Assembly: GCF_040717535.1 (NCBI RefSeq)
Contig: NZ_JBFEFI010000014.1
Location: 1 to 64,000, forward strand
Length of the DNA stretch: 64,000 nucleotides
Reading direction: 5' to 3'
DNA from: Thalassoglobus sp. JC818
GTDB taxonomy: Bacteria > Planctomycetota > Planctomycetia > Planctomycetales > Planctomycetaceae
The notes beneath the pieces were generated by a model, which did no database searches, had not been told where the DNA came from, and saw only the letters and a list, made by a program, of their open reading frames with translations. Positions 1-10,301 of the stretch are shown piece after piece. Each line of letters opens with the position of its first letter. Within the stretch, counting starts at the first letter, position 1. Both the position numbers and the translations under genes were made by a program.

Positions 1-763
1 ATTTCTTTCAATTCGAGACTCTTAAATTGAAAACTCGACTTCCTCTGGCAGAATCTGAGAACGTCGACTCCGGTCAGATTCGGTAGACGACAACACGCGT
101 CGCATGGGTGTGATTGAGCAGTTTGCTGCTGCTGAGATGTCTTCTATGAAAACAGGAACGGGTCATGAATTCTTGCTGCTGAAAAATGATTGAATTCTAC
201 CTGAATGATCCACAAGCTCGCTGTTGCTCGAGATTACCAGGGCTACCGGATTGTGACGGTTTTCCCAATCAAAATTTCTCAATGCATGGCGAATCGAGAA
301 CTTTACAGAGCAAGATCGATAAGGAGTTTGACTGGAGACTGTGAAGTGATGTTCCAACGAACCGGTCTAACCGGCCTCAATGGCCTCCTAGCGTTACTGC
401 AATGCCTAAACTCTCAAATTCGACATTGATCCAGAAAACGGTGATTGTATTCTCGTATCGTCGCGTTTACGATGATGAGCAAAGGCATTGCGCCGATTCC
501 CCCCATCTCGGGCCATTGTTTGTCGATCAATGACGCAAGACGTGTCATCAACCAACCCGGTGAACCCCACGCCGCGATCGCGAAGATCTCCGATCGCACG
601 ACTGTTGACGACTGATGAGTGTGACTTGTCTTACGATCAGACAACTCGCGAACCACGACGAATCCAGTAAGCTGCTGACCAATCCTTTTGCCGCTGGTCT
701 GCTGTCGTACTGATCTTCACTCGCTGAAATCTAAGTAGAATTCCCTAACGAACGAATACTTCT
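1..763. other. Non-coding or unassigned leader region
   Basis: I see no convincing gene here. The open frames are short, overlap on both strands and match no family I recognise. One perfect inverted repeat (7-bp arms GCGATCG/CGATCGC around a 10-base spacer, 574-597) is present, but it has no T tract and no clear role. The stretch probably includes the promoter of the exosortase operon, which starts at 764. A decayed gene cannot be excluded. Confidence 0.4.
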
Positions 764-1678
764 ATGAATCTGCGCACGAGTTCTGGATCAACAGACTTCG
801 CCGAAGGTGGGCTTTCGGTGACTCAGCGATCTGCTTTGACATGGGCTGCCGTATTCAGTGTCTTTGCAGTTCTCATCAATTATTCCACGATGGTTTGGCT
901 GGTCGGGATCTGGAATTCCAATCCCGATTATTCGCACGGATTCTTCGTTCCCCTGATCTCGATGTATCTGCTTTACCATCGACGCGAGCTTCTGAACGGA
1001 GCAGACATGGGCCGCAATTCCCTCGGAGCAACGATCACCGGGATTGTTCTGATTGTGCTGGCTTTGATGATGAAGCTGTTCGGAATCTATTCTCCGATCA
1101 TCACGCTTGAAGCGTTTTCTCTGATTCCGCTGCTTTTGGGCATCGTTGTGTTGTGTGCAGGATTCAAGGCGCTCTACTGGGCGGCTCCTGCGATACTATT
1201 TCTCGTCTTCATGATTCCACTGCCGCGTATGGTTTCCAGCATGATGAGCGGCCAACTCCAGAGTCTGGCAACGATCTGTGCGACTTACGCGCTTCAGACC
1301 TTCGGGGTCCCGGCAGTTTCCAACGGAAATATCATTACACTGTCAGATCAAGTGGTGGGTGTTGCCGAAGCTTGTAGTGGGATCCGAATGCTTTATTCGT
1401 TCTTTGCACTCTCTGTCGGACTGTGCCTGGTCATTGATCGACCGATTTGGGAACGAATTGTGCTCTGTCTCAGTGCAGGCGTCATCGCCGTCCTGGCAAA
1501 TCTGTTCCGAATCGTGGTGACAGCACTTGCCTACGAGTACGGTGATCCGGAGTTTGCCGAGAAATTGTTCCACGACTTCGCCGGCTGGATGATGATGCCG
1601 CTGGCAATGATCCTTTTGTGGCTGGAACTTCAGTTCCTCTCAAGAGTGTTCATCGAGGATTCACCTCGGACTGCTTAA
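764..1678 (+). CDS. Exosortase (exosortase/archaeosortase family transpeptidase)
   Basis: This is a polytopic membrane protein of 304 residues with about eight hydrophobic segments. It carries the exosortase catalytic pattern: Cys204 in the AEACSGIRML motif, Arg249 in NLFRIVV and His270 in KLFHDFAGW. Exosortases are thought to cleave C-terminal sorting signals (PEP-CTERM type) and attach the protein to a surface carrier, much as sortases do. It heads an operon with a Wzz/CpsD-like kinase and an EpsI-like protein, the usual exopolysaccharide setting for this family. No obvious Shine-Dalgarno precedes the ATG, so the start is less certain than the family call. It could belong to the planctomycete-type exosortases, but the subtype is inference. 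No PEP-CTERM substrate is encoded in this window. Confidence 0.9.
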   Translation: MNLRTSSGSTDFAEGGLSVTQRSALTWAAVFSVFAVLINYSTMVWLVGIWNSNPDYSHGFFVPLISMYLLYHRRELLNGADMGRNSLGATITGIVLIVLALMMKLFGIYSPIITLEAFSLIPLLLGIVVLCAGFKALYWAAPAILFLVFMIPLPRMVSSMMSGQLQSLATICATYALQTFGVPAVSNGNIITLSDQVVGVAEACSGIRMLYSFFALSVGLCLVIDRPIWERIVLCLSAGVIAVLANLFRIVVTALAYEYGDPEFAEKLFHDFAGWMMMPLAMILLWLELQFLSRVFIEDSPRTA

Positions 1679-1755
1679 GACTGACAACTGACGTACTGAT
1701 GTGCCGTGATCGAGCGGTATTCGTGTGACCTAGTTTTGGATTTTGGACTGACGAT

Positions 1756-4239
1756 ATGTCGACGGATGTCGGAAAACCTCTCGCTGCGAATGGGCGTTCT
1801 AGTCGTGGCCTGAACAACCCACAAGCGCCGTACCTCGTTCAGAACACGGTCTCCTCGGCCCCAGCTGAAGAGGGAAGTGGAATTCAACTCAGTGCAATCT
1901 GGCACGCATTCCGTCGCCGTTGGGCGTTGGGCCTGCTGCTGGGAATCTTGCTGACGCCTTTAGCGATTATTCCGTGGCTTCTCATGAAGCCTCAGAGTAC
2001 GGCAGTTGTTCAACTTCATATCCATCAAGACGATCCGATGTTGATCTTCAACACAGCGGACCAGGTGCAGACAAGTGCGATTACCTACAAGCTGTTTCTG
2101 CAAACGCAGGCTCAGTTGATTCGGAGCGACCTCAACATCGATCAAGTTCTCGGCCATTATGAGAAAGTTGCTCAACTTCCCCAGATTCAGTCCGAACCCG
2201 ATCCGATTGAATGGATTCGCGAAAATCTCAACGTGATGCAGCTTCCTGACACGGAACTCTTGAACGTCTCGTTCCGTGATCCTGATCCAGCAGCTGCAAT
2301 GCTGATCGTCAATTCGGTCGTTGAAAACTACTACGAAAAATACGTGACGGCGGACGAGAAGAAAGACGAGAAGCGACTCGAGGATTTACAGAGTCTGTAC
2401 TTGGAAAAGACGAAAGAGTTGAAAGCCGCTCGAGATGAGCTCGTCCGAATGGCCCAGACGGCTGGATCAGGAAGCTCCGAGTCGTTGACTCTGACTCAAC
2501 AGTCAACTTTGAGTGAGCGTGAAACTCTCGAAAAGCAACGACACGAGCTTCGATTCAAAAGAATGGAACTCGAAGCACAGTTGTTCGCATTGCTCGAGAC
2601 ACAAAAGCACCGCCAATCAACCGGAGAAGCTGTCCCGGGTGAAGACGGACAACCGGTCGTCACTCAAGAACCTGTTGATCCATCTCTCAGGGCTCCTCTG
2701 CCTCCGCTTCCAGTCGGCCAGTCATCCAATCAATGGGTACTGACTGAGGAAATTCTTGAAGAGGAGTATGCGTTTGATCCGGAAATCCGCCGGTTGAACG
2801 AGCAGAAAGAAGAACTTGAAGAGAAGTTCCAGGCGCTAGCAAAACGCTTGCAAGGCAGCGGGCTCGAAAAGAGTCGACAACAATACGAGAGCGATCTCGC
2901 GAAGATTGATGACGATCTGAACTTTCGAAAGTCGCTCATAAAACGCAGCTTCAAAAAAGAATACGAACGCGAAAATCGCCGTCTGCAAGAACAATTCGAA
3001 CAAGACCAATTGGCTTACGAGTTGGACTGGCGTCGCATTGAAGCAGAACGTTTGCGAGCCCTGAAAGCACAGGGAACTGGAACATTGGTTGTCGGTGATT
3101 CGGGTCAGAATCAGGATCAATTGCTGGCACAGTTTAACGAAATCGATCTTCAATCTCGTATTTCGAAAATAGTGGAACAAGAAGGTTTGCTTCTGGAGGA
3201 GATTAAAGCACTCACGGCGAGATTCAAAAATTTGGGCGAAAGTTCAACTGACGTCGAAATGTTGAGAGGTGACATCGCATCTCTTGAACAGGTTGTTTCA
3301 AACCTGGCAGGAGAATTGGAACGAACTCGCGTCGAGTCAAAGAGTCAATCGAAACGAATTGAAGTCATGGCCCTTGCCGACCGTGCTCAAAAAGACGATC
3401 CGAAGAAGCAACTTGCTCTCACGATTGGCGTGGGCCTAGCAGGTCTCTTTGCTCCGCTCATTCTCTTGATGTGGAGAGACATAACAAAACAGCACGTTGA
3501 TGACCTGAAGACCATGCGGCTCGCCATTGGCCTCGAGCACATGGGAGGAATCCCGCGATTGCCGATGAAACAGCTCGGCGGCAAAAACGGCAAAGACGAC
3601 AAAAAGGACATGAAGCTCCAGCGAGCCTTATCGGAGTCCGTGCGTGGAATTGTTGCGCAATTGATCCGGAGAAAAGCTTCCGAGAATCAGAACTGCATCA
3701 TGGTCTCCAGTGCCACGGCGGGTGAGGGCAAGACAACCGCTTCAGTGGAAATCTCCCGAATGCTCGCGCGATCCGGACAAAAGACAGTCCTGATTGATTT
3801 CGACCTCCGTCGTCCACGAGTTCACGAGATCTTCGAAGTCGATGGCGCATCTGGAGTCTATGATATCCTGACAGGCAAGGAGACGCTCGAAGGTGCTTCT
3901 AAGTATATCGAAGAAGACAAGCTCACCATCATTCCGGCAGGGAATGTTGACTCCGAAGTTTACTTGGAATCGTATTCCGGAATGCTTGCAGAATTCTTCG
4001 CAACGCTGCAAGAACAATATGATTTCGTGATTGTTGACTGTTGCCCGGTGTTGCCAGTGGTGGATGCTCGAATCGTTTCAGAGTATGTTGATGGAGTGAT
4101 CCTCGCTTTGACTCGGGATGTGAGTGTCGTTCCCGATGCAATTTCAGCGAGAGACATCCTTCGATCTCATGGAGCCACTGTGATTGGTACAATTGTTTCT
4201 GGGCATCCGGTAAGGGGACGTTATGACCTCTACAACTAA
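1756..4239 (+). CDS. Polysaccharide biosynthesis tyrosine autokinase (Wzz-CpsD/BY-kinase fusion)
   Basis: This 827-residue protein has the two-part layout of bacterial tyrosine kinases that control polysaccharide chain length and export. The N-terminal Wzz-like part has a membrane segment near residues 55-75 and a long charged coiled coil (about 190-540). A second membrane segment lies near 550-570. The cytoplasmic kinase domain then follows, with Walker A ATAGEGKTT (about 653-661), Walker A' VLIDFDLRRP (about 679) and Walker B VIVDCCPV (about 757). The C-terminal tyrosine cluster is minimal (RGRYDLYN, two Tyr), so autophosphorylation capacity may be limited. The coding end overlaps the next gene by 17 bases, indicating translational coupling. 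Together with the exosortase and EpsI-like neighbours it points to an exopolysaccharide secretion locus whose glycosyltransferases lie elsewhere. Confidence 0.9.
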   Translation: MSTDVGKPLAANGRSSRGLNNPQAPYLVQNTVSSAPAEEGSGIQLSAIWHAFRRRWALGLLLGILLTPLAIIPWLLMKPQSTAVVQLHIHQDDPMLIFNTADQVQTSAITYKLFLQTQAQLIRSDLNIDQVLGHYEKVAQLPQIQSEPDPIEWIRENLNVMQLPDTELLNVSFRDPDPAAAMLIVNSVVENYYEKYVTADEKKDEKRLEDLQSLYLEKTKELKAARDELVRMAQTAGSGSSESLTLTQQSTLSERETLEKQRHELRFKRMELEAQLFALLETQKHRQSTGEAVPGEDGQPVVTQEPVDPSLRAPLPPLPVGQSSNQWVLTEEILEEEYAFDPEIRRLNEQKEELEEKFQALAKRLQGSGLEKSRQQYESDLAKIDDDLNFRKSLIKRSFKKEYERENRRLQEQFEQDQLAYELDWRRIEAERLRALKAQGTGTLVVGDSGQNQDQLLAQFNEIDLQSRISKIVEQEGLLLEEIKALTARFKNLGESSTDVEMLRGDIASLEQVVSNLAGELERTRVESKSQSKRIEVMALADRAQKDDPKKQLALTIGVGLAGLFAPLILLMWRDITKQHVDDLKTMRLAIGLEHMGGIPRLPMKQLGGKNGKDDKKDMKLQRALSESVRGIVAQLIRRKASENQNCIMVSSATAGEGKTTASVEISRMLARSGQKTVLIDFDLRRPRVHEIFEVDGASGVYDILTGKETLEGASKYIEEDKLTIIPAGNVDSEVYLESYSGMLAEFFATLQEQYDFVIVDCCPVLPVVDARIVSEYVDGVILALTRDVSVVPDAISARDILRSHGATVIGTIVSGHPVRGRYDLYN

Positions 4240-4978
4240 AGAAAAAACGGCCCCCACCGAGTCGACTGAGGAGCCATCTCAAGAGCAAGCAGCACAAGCC
4301 CCCAAATCACGCTTCATCCTTGTGGGGGCGTTGTTGCTCATTTGTTTCGTGTGTGTGCAACTCGTCAGTCGAGGATACGAACATTCAATCCGACCCATTG
4401 CGCAACCGGTCTCCGAACTTCCGACTGTACTCGGGAAGTGGACGGGCGTGGATCAGGATGAACTCGACGAGCGGACTGCCGGGGTCTTGGGGGCAGACCA
4501 AACACTTGGAAGAACCTATTCCTCGACGGATGGGGAGCAGGCCAGTGTGCATCTGGCTGTCTGGTCATCAATCGATGACGTTGTCGATCCTGCTCCGCAC
4601 CATCCGGAAACCTGCTATACGGGGGCTGGATATAAAGTTGAAGATCGCTTCATCGAAGATCTGGAAACTCCGCACGGAGCTGTGCGTGTCGAGTACCTTC
4701 TCCTCGACTTGAATGGAGCGAAGGTTGTGACCGCACATTGGTTTCAAATCGGCAAAGATGTCATCGTCAATAAGAACGAAGGCCGCAAAGTGCACCAGTC
4801 ACTGTGGGGATCGAGTGAATGGCCTGCGACGGTCAAAGTGTTGATGCAGATCTCGAAGTCGAGTCTCCAGGACGGAAAACTCGTTCTTGATGATCTCATC
4901 AAAGAGGTTTTTGGCTGGACCTCTCGACTTGATCAGCCAACACAAGACACCAGTGCTTTAACATCTGCTGAGTCATGA
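4223..4978 (+). CDS. Exosortase-associated EpsI-family protein
   Basis: This 251-residue protein has a charged N-terminus rich in Glu, Thr and Pro and one membrane anchor (about residues 33-50). It continues into a periplasmic domain with the signature HHPETCYTGAGY, which resembles the H-x-P-E-x-C-x-x-G-x-G motif of EpsI/exosortase-C-terminal-domain proteins. The family is found with exosortases in exopolysaccharide loci; its biochemical role is not established. The ATG at 4223 follows a good AAGGGG ribosome site and overlaps the kinase gene by 17 bases. In many exosortase systems this domain is fused to the exosortase C-terminus. Here it is a separate gene placed two genes downstream, with the kinase between them. 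Confidence 0.88.
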   Translation: MTSTTKEKTAPTESTEEPSQEQAAQAPKSRFILVGALLLICFVCVQLVSRGYEHSIRPIAQPVSELPTVLGKWTGVDQDELDERTAGVLGADQTLGRTYSSTDGEQASVHLAVWSSIDDVVDPAPHHPETCYTGAGYKVEDRFIEDLETPHGAVRVEYLLLDLNGAKVVTAHWFQIGKDVIVNKNEGRKVHQSLWGSSEWPATVKVLMQISKSSLQDGKLVLDDLIKEVFGWTSRLDQPTQDTSALTSAES

Positions 4979-5037
4979 TCGGCTGGGCTGAAGTTCGGTC
5001 ATAGCTTGAACTCTATTAATATATATGGTGCAGGAAA

Positions 5038-8000
5038 ATGAAAAGGGTCAATACTCGATTCCTCTTGCTGAGCTTTGCGACGCTCCTGATTTGTGGGATC
5101 GCGATTGTCTCCGTACATGCCTTTCAGATCGATCGTCAGGCGGATGGCTACCTTAGAGAAGCCAGAAAGCTGACTGAGCAGGTCGACATTCCAGATTTAG
5201 AGGCTGCTCAAGAGTTGTCCGACGAGGAGAAACTGCAACTCGTCGAAACGCTTGGGGAATCGCTCAGCTACTATCAACGGTACCTCGGAATCAATGGTTC
5301 TGATCCTAAAGCAATCGAAGAGTGTTCTCTGATTCTGGAAGGGCTGGGGAATCTCGGGTTGGGATTCACTTTCTATAACCGTGCCTATCTCAATATGGGA
5401 AAAGTGCTGCGTCTTGACACATCACGCGACGAGATCCGTCGCAAGAGAACGAAGCTTGCACTTCAACTCGGACAAAGTATTTCGGGGAGAGGCGACATCC
5501 GCCTCACAGAACAAGCTGTCGGATACTTTCGAACAGCCCGCCAACACGCGACTGAGCTCAAGGACGATTTTCCGGACGAAAGTGAAATTCTGGTCGAGTT
5601 GGCTCAGGCACAAATCGGTCTCGATGAACAGGAAGATGCAATATTGCTCCTCCAGGAGGCAATCTCTAAAGACGATGCGACTCCAAAGGCTTACCGGCTG
5701 CTCTCCGGTGTGTTGTACGAACAAAATCAAGTCATCGAGGCGCTTCAGAGTTTGGAAGATAGCGTTGAGCGGTTTGCGGACGGAGAATCTGCCGATAATC
5801 TGACGGAAAGCTGGCTGAATCGCGGGTTGTTCCGCGCCATTCTGGCATTTCAGAATGTGGATCGATTCAATGATGGAACGTTGAGGAGTGTGATCGCTCA
5901 ACAGAAATGGTACCTCGAAGACGGTCAGACTGCTGACCCCGAAGCCGATCCTTCATCAGCTGCTGAGATCTCCAAGCGACTTGGAACTCTCGCATTGGAA
6001 GATGCGGAACGAGCACGAGAAGCATCGACAGACAATCTAGAGCGATTCTTAAGAGCAGTCAGTATCGAGTACAACTGCTTCGTCGCAATGCGGACTTCAG
6101 AGTCCGAACAATTCAACCCAGAGGACATGAACGATGTCATTGCCAGTCTGGAAGAGCGGATTGAAGAACACCCAGACTCGTTTCAGCTGACAGCCCTCCG
6201 GGCAGACTTGGCGAACTTGAGCAATGACCAGCCAGGGTTCATCAACTGGATGCGAGAGACGGTCAATCGAATTCCGAACGAGACCTTTCAGAAGGAATAC
6301 TACCGTTACCTTCTGGCTGAGCAGGAAATCAAGAATTTTGGCAGCAACAATGCGGCAACAGCGACGGAAGAAGCGAAAGCTGAGGTCGCGAAACGAGTCG
6401 ACGAGCAAATCGCTGCAATCGAAGAATTTCAGAACTCACCAAGTTTTGAGGAGCAGCGTTATCGCAGTGCAAGTGTCCCTCAAGAGTTCTCAAAATACGG
6501 TTTCTCTGGGTTGATCGCAGTCTTGCAAGCCCGAAAAGACTTGTGGCTCGATCAGGATTACCAGTCTGCAGCCCAACAATTTGAACCGCTCCTCTTCTTG
6601 CATGAAGCATTTCCCAGTCTGACCACGGCCGACGTAATCGGGGAACTGATTTACTGCTACGAGCGACTCGGCAATTGGAAGAAAGCACAGTCGACAATTG
6701 AAACGGCTCTGCTTCGGAATCCGGGAAATCTCAACCTCCGACAGCAGTACGTAAGCATCTTGCAGCGAGGAGGCAAGACGCAGCAGGCCAAGAACGAAAC
6801 ACGGCGAATCATCCTGCAGCAGCCAAATTCGTTCATGGCGAATCGAGTCTATCTGGCTCAACTCATCAACGACAATTTACAGCTGCCACCAGCACGCAGA
6901 AACTGGAACGAAGCTGCTCGTATTGTCTCGATGTTGGAGAGAAATTATCCCGACAATCTTGATGTCGTCATGCTCAAGGTCAACCTGCTAGGTGCAATGG
7001 GAGACTTTGCAAATGCGTATGCGGAAATTAATTCCGCAATTGAAGAGCATCCAGATTCGAAGCTTTTAGTCTCAACGCGAGTGCTGCTCCTGCTGCAATC
7101 AACGGAACCGGATCGCATCGAGCAAGCTGAAAAAGCGATCGAAGAAGCTATCGAAGAATTCGGAGATCAACCGTCTTGGCGAATGTTACAGGCCCAACTC
7201 GCCATCAGCAAACTTGCCGATGCTACCGGCAAATCGGAAGAAGCTTCCACCGAGGATGAACAAAAAGCGTCGATTCACTCCGTTCTTGCGGAGATTCGAA
7301 CACTCGGAGAAGCTCCTGATTCTTACACAATTGACGATCAGGAACTCCTGGAACGCGGATTAGTCAAACAATTGGATAGCTTGCATCAGCTGTATCCTCG
7401 CAACGAGGAAATCGAGAAACAGCTGTTGGAGAGCGCGATTCAACTCGCAGATCTGAGGACCGATCGGAACTCCTTCTCGCAGGAACAATTGGAACTGGAA
7501 GTCTTCCAGTACGCTGTCGATGCAAATTCGCCTGAGACTCTAGAGAGTCGACTTCAAGTCCTGCGAGACAGAGTTGCTCAAGGACAGGAAAATCTCGATC
7601 CACTCCTGGAGTACGGTGAAGCAATGCGACTGGGATCATTAGCCTTTGTGGAGAGCCAGGAGTCTGGCGACTCGATCGCTGAAGATCCACGACTTATAGA
7701 AGCAATTCAACATCTCGATAAAGCACTCGAACTTAGACCTGAATGGCGATTGGCCGAATCGATGATTGCCCGTCTGGAAGTTCTAGGTGGGAATTCCGAT
7801 GTTGCAATCACCATCTACCAGACCATCAGAGACCGCAACGAAGCTGACGCAGAAGTTCTCTACACCCTTGCTCAACTGCTGCAGCAGGCAGGTCGAATCA
7901 ACGAGGCAGACGCAGCTCTCAAAGAGGCGCTGGACCTCTACGGTTCAACACGAAACACGAATGCTCTGCAATTCGCAACAGAGTTGTCGATCCTTACGAA

Positions 8001-10032
8001 AAATTACGATCGAGCAGGCAATCTGGCACAATCAGCCCGAACATTTTCTGATCAGGAAGATGACGCCGCCTGGCTGGCAAAGGTCTTCATGGAGTTAGCT
8101 CGTGAAGAGATGGAATCAGGAGCCGGAACGGCAGGAACGAACAGCCTGAACATTGCTCGAGAGCATCTCGACACTGCCCTTCAAATGAATCCCAATGACG
8201 AGACTCTCCGAAGACTCGACGTGCTGTATCACCACCTCAAAGGTGATCAGGAAGGAGTCGAGAAGGCGATCGCCAGTGCGGCCGACAATGCAGCTCCAGA
8301 CGAACGCGATCTGACTTTAGCACGATGCTATCTCATTGTCGGAGATCAGGAAAAGACCGAAGAACATCTTCGAAAGTCGATCGAAAGTAGCGAGGATCCA
8401 GAGAAACTCGTGGTCCGCATTCGAATGCTCGCTCAACTGTTGCTCGGCATGATGCAGTACGACGAAGCCATCGCCGCTTACGGACAATTGATTGACCTCG
8501 CTTCGACGGAAGACATTCAACCGTCCGTCTTAATTCAGGCTCGACAGTCAGCAGCAGTGCTCGAAGCCCAACATCATGGCAATCCGGGATTCTTGCGTGC
8601 CACTCGCTTGCTTGAAGAGAATGTGCCACTGTTCAAGAAAGGTGACGCTTTACTTGAGGCTGCTGAACTTCAAAACTGGCGAGTACTGGCGTACGTTTAC
8701 ATGATGCGGGGAGATCGAGCATCGCAGGAAGCAGCCATTGGCTACTTCTCCAAAATCCTCGATTCCGGAAATGAGTTGAGTCCTGATGATAAAATGAATC
8801 TCGCTCGACTCTACGGGTCTCGGAACGACAAATCAAAAGGCGATCTGCTCAACGCCATTGCTCTCGTTCGAGGACTGACGGAACTCGGTGGTACAGATGA
8901 GCAGCGGGCATTTTATTATGTGACCCTGATCGATTTGCTGAGTGCTTACGGAGTTCAACAGGGACCTGGTCCAATTCAGGATCAAGCCTTCGATGAGGCT
9001 CAACGTTCACTCGTGATTCTGCAATCGATGGAGGAAGACTCGACGATCTGGCATTCACGTCGTGCGAAATTGCACTTCGCTCGAAAGGATTTCGATGGAC
9101 TTCTCGAACACTTGACTCTGGTTGCTCGAAGTCGTCCCGCGAGTCCGTCAGACGCAGAATCTCAAGGTCGCATTCGCTGGGCGGCCGAGATTTCAGAGGT
9201 CTACGGAAAGCAACTGGCCGCTGCTAAGGATGAAGCAAGTCAGGAAGCATCGAAGGAACTTCTAAAGACTGCTGAAGGGTTTTATCAGGACCTCGTTCAA
9301 CTGAATCCGGCAGCTGCCGTTGATCTGGCTGGTTTCCTGGCACGCGATGGAAGGATCTCGTCTGCTCTGGATCTCGTTGAGGGTGCTAAGGAACAGATTG
9401 CGATTGATCGACTCATCGATTTCACATCATTCGCAATGGCAGCTCAACCTGCCGGGAACGATCATGACCGGTTGATGGCTCTTGTGACTTACGCTGAGGA
9501 AAACGCAAGCGGTCTCGAGGTCATCCGAATCCTGCAAGTCGAAGCTGGTCTTTATGTGGTTCAGGAAGAGTATGATCGAGCAGCGACAAGCTACGAAAAG
9601 ATCCTGGAGATTGATGGCGACAATGAAGTCGCATTGAACAACCTTGCCATGATCGAAGCTGTCCATCGCAAGAACGTTCAACTTGCAACCAAAATGATTG
9701 ACCATGCTCTGGAGATCTCTGGGGAGAAAGCCAACCTGATCGATACCAAGGGGATCGTGCAATTGGCGGCAGGGAAGAATCAGGAAGCTGCAGTGAGTTT
9801 CGAAAAGGCGATCCAGTTGGGATCGACGCCGATTCGACGAATTCACCTGGCGTACGCCTATCTCCAGATCAAGCAGCTCGATAGCGCCCGAAACCAGTAC
9901 ATTCAAGCGTTTCAGGACGGACTTGATCCACGGACTGCTGACTCTTGGGATCGAGTCTATCTGAAAGCGCTTCGAACAGCATTCGGCGACTTCGAACAGC
10001 TCTCTGCACAAACCGCAATGAAGACCGAGTAG
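5038..10032 (+). CDS. Giant tetratricopeptide-repeat protein of the exosortase/EPS operon
   Basis: This is a very long protein (1664 residues) with an N-terminal signal peptide or anchor (residues 1-29, ending VSVHAF). The rest is helical and rich in TPR units throughout, for example around residues 185-235, 545-620, 640-690, 880-990 and 1515-1620. The sequence is acidic and Gln/Glu-rich with no enzyme motif. A ribosome site (AGGA) sits just before the ATG. It is the last gene of the operon and is followed by a strong terminator. Long TPR proteins such as PelB and PrsT-type proteins act as periplasmic scaffolds in polysaccharide export and exosortase loci. A comparable assembly role is inferred here, not shown. 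Confidence 0.85.
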   Translation: MKRVNTRFLLLSFATLLICGIAIVSVHAFQIDRQADGYLREARKLTEQVDIPDLEAAQELSDEEKLQLVETLGESLSYYQRYLGINGSDPKAIEECSLILEGLGNLGLGFTFYNRAYLNMGKVLRLDTSRDEIRRKRTKLALQLGQSISGRGDIRLTEQAVGYFRTARQHATELKDDFPDESEILVELAQAQIGLDEQEDAILLLQEAISKDDATPKAYRLLSGVLYEQNQVIEALQSLEDSVERFADGESADNLTESWLNRGLFRAILAFQNVDRFNDGTLRSVIAQQKWYLEDGQTADPEADPSSAAEISKRLGTLALEDAERAREASTDNLERFLRAVSIEYNCFVAMRTSESEQFNPEDMNDVIASLEERIEEHPDSFQLTALRADLANLSNDQPGFINWMRETVNRIPNETFQKEYYRYLLAEQEIKNFGSNNAATATEEAKAEVAKRVDEQIAAIEEFQNSPSFEEQRYRSASVPQEFSKYGFSGLIAVLQARKDLWLDQDYQSAAQQFEPLLFLHEAFPSLTTADVIGELIYCYERLGNWKKAQSTIETALLRNPGNLNLRQQYVSILQRGGKTQQAKNETRRIILQQPNSFMANRVYLAQLINDNLQLPPARRNWNEAARIVSMLERNYPDNLDVVMLKVNLLGAMGDFANAYAEINSAIEEHPDSKLLVSTRVLLLLQSTEPDRIEQAEKAIEEAIEEFGDQPSWRMLQAQLAISKLADATGKSEEASTEDEQKASIHSVLAEIRTLGEAPDSYTIDDQELLERGLVKQLDSLHQLYPRNEEIEKQLLESAIQLADLRTDRNSFSQEQLELEVFQYAVDANSPETLESRLQVLRDRVAQGQENLDPLLEYGEAMRLGSLAFVESQESGDSIAEDPRLIEAIQHLDKALELRPEWRLAESMIARLEVLGGNSDVAITIYQTIRDRNEADAEVLYTLAQLLQQAGRINEADAALKEALDLYGSTRNTNALQFATELSILTKNYDRAGNLAQSARTFSDQEDDAAWLAKVFMELAREEMESGAGTAGTNSLNIAREHLDTALQMNPNDETLRRLDVLYHHLKGDQEGVEKAIASAADNAAPDERDLTLARCYLIVGDQEKTEEHLRKSIESSEDPEKLVVRIRMLAQLLLGMMQYDEAIAAYGQLIDLASTEDIQPSVLIQARQSAAVLEAQHHGNPGFLRATRLLEENVPLFKKGDALLEAAELQNWRVLAYVYMMRGDRASQEAAIGYFSKILDSGNELSPDDKMNLARLYGSRNDKSKGDLLNAIALVRGLTELGGTDEQRAFYYVTLIDLLSAYGVQQGPGPIQDQAFDEAQRSLVILQSMEEDSTIWHSRRAKLHFARKDFDGLLEHLTLVARSRPASPSDAESQGRIRWAAEISEVYGKQLAAAKDEASQEASKELLKTAEGFYQDLVQLNPAAAVDLAGFLARDGRISSALDLVEGAKEQIAIDRLIDFTSFAMAAQPAGNDHDRLMALVTYAEENASGLEVIRILQVEAGLYVVQEEYDRAATSYEKILEIDGDNEVALNNLAMIEAVHRKNVQLATKMIDHALEISGEKANLIDTKGIVQLAAGKNQEAAVSFEKAIQLGSTPIRRIHLAYAYLQIKQLDSARNQYIQAFQDGLDPRTADSWDRVYLKALRTAFGDFEQLSAQTAMKTE

Positions 10033-10039
10033 ACAATCC

Positions 10040-10077
10040 AACACTCTCAAGTAGCCACTTGGGAGTGTTTTTTTTTT
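10040..10077 (+). terminator. Rho-independent terminator of the exosortase/EPS operon
   Basis: An inverted repeat AACACTC-n-CAAGT / ACTTG-n-GAGTGTT with a four-base AGCC loop is followed directly by a run of ten T. It starts 8 bases after the stop codon of the giant TPR gene. It marks the 3' end of the transcription unit that begins with the exosortase. Confidence 0.9.
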
Positions 10078-10301
10078 GAGCATGCGCTTCGATTCGCAGT
10101 TCAGCGGGACGTTCTGAATTCGTGTCCCGTATGAACGCTCAAAGCATCCGTGATTAAGTGCTCAAAAGTGCGTGCGATCAATTTTCTAGCAAGCTTCGCA
10201 GCAAGTGCATTGCGCACCTTGGGTCAGCATTCCGAATCCGCTCTGCAACTCCAAAACCTTGAGTGATGCGGTCCGCGTATCGATATCGATTGGACGGACT
10301 C

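Noticed and set aside
163-670. Four short overlapping frames at the window start
   Set aside because: They have no recognised product and mutually overlap on opposite strands.
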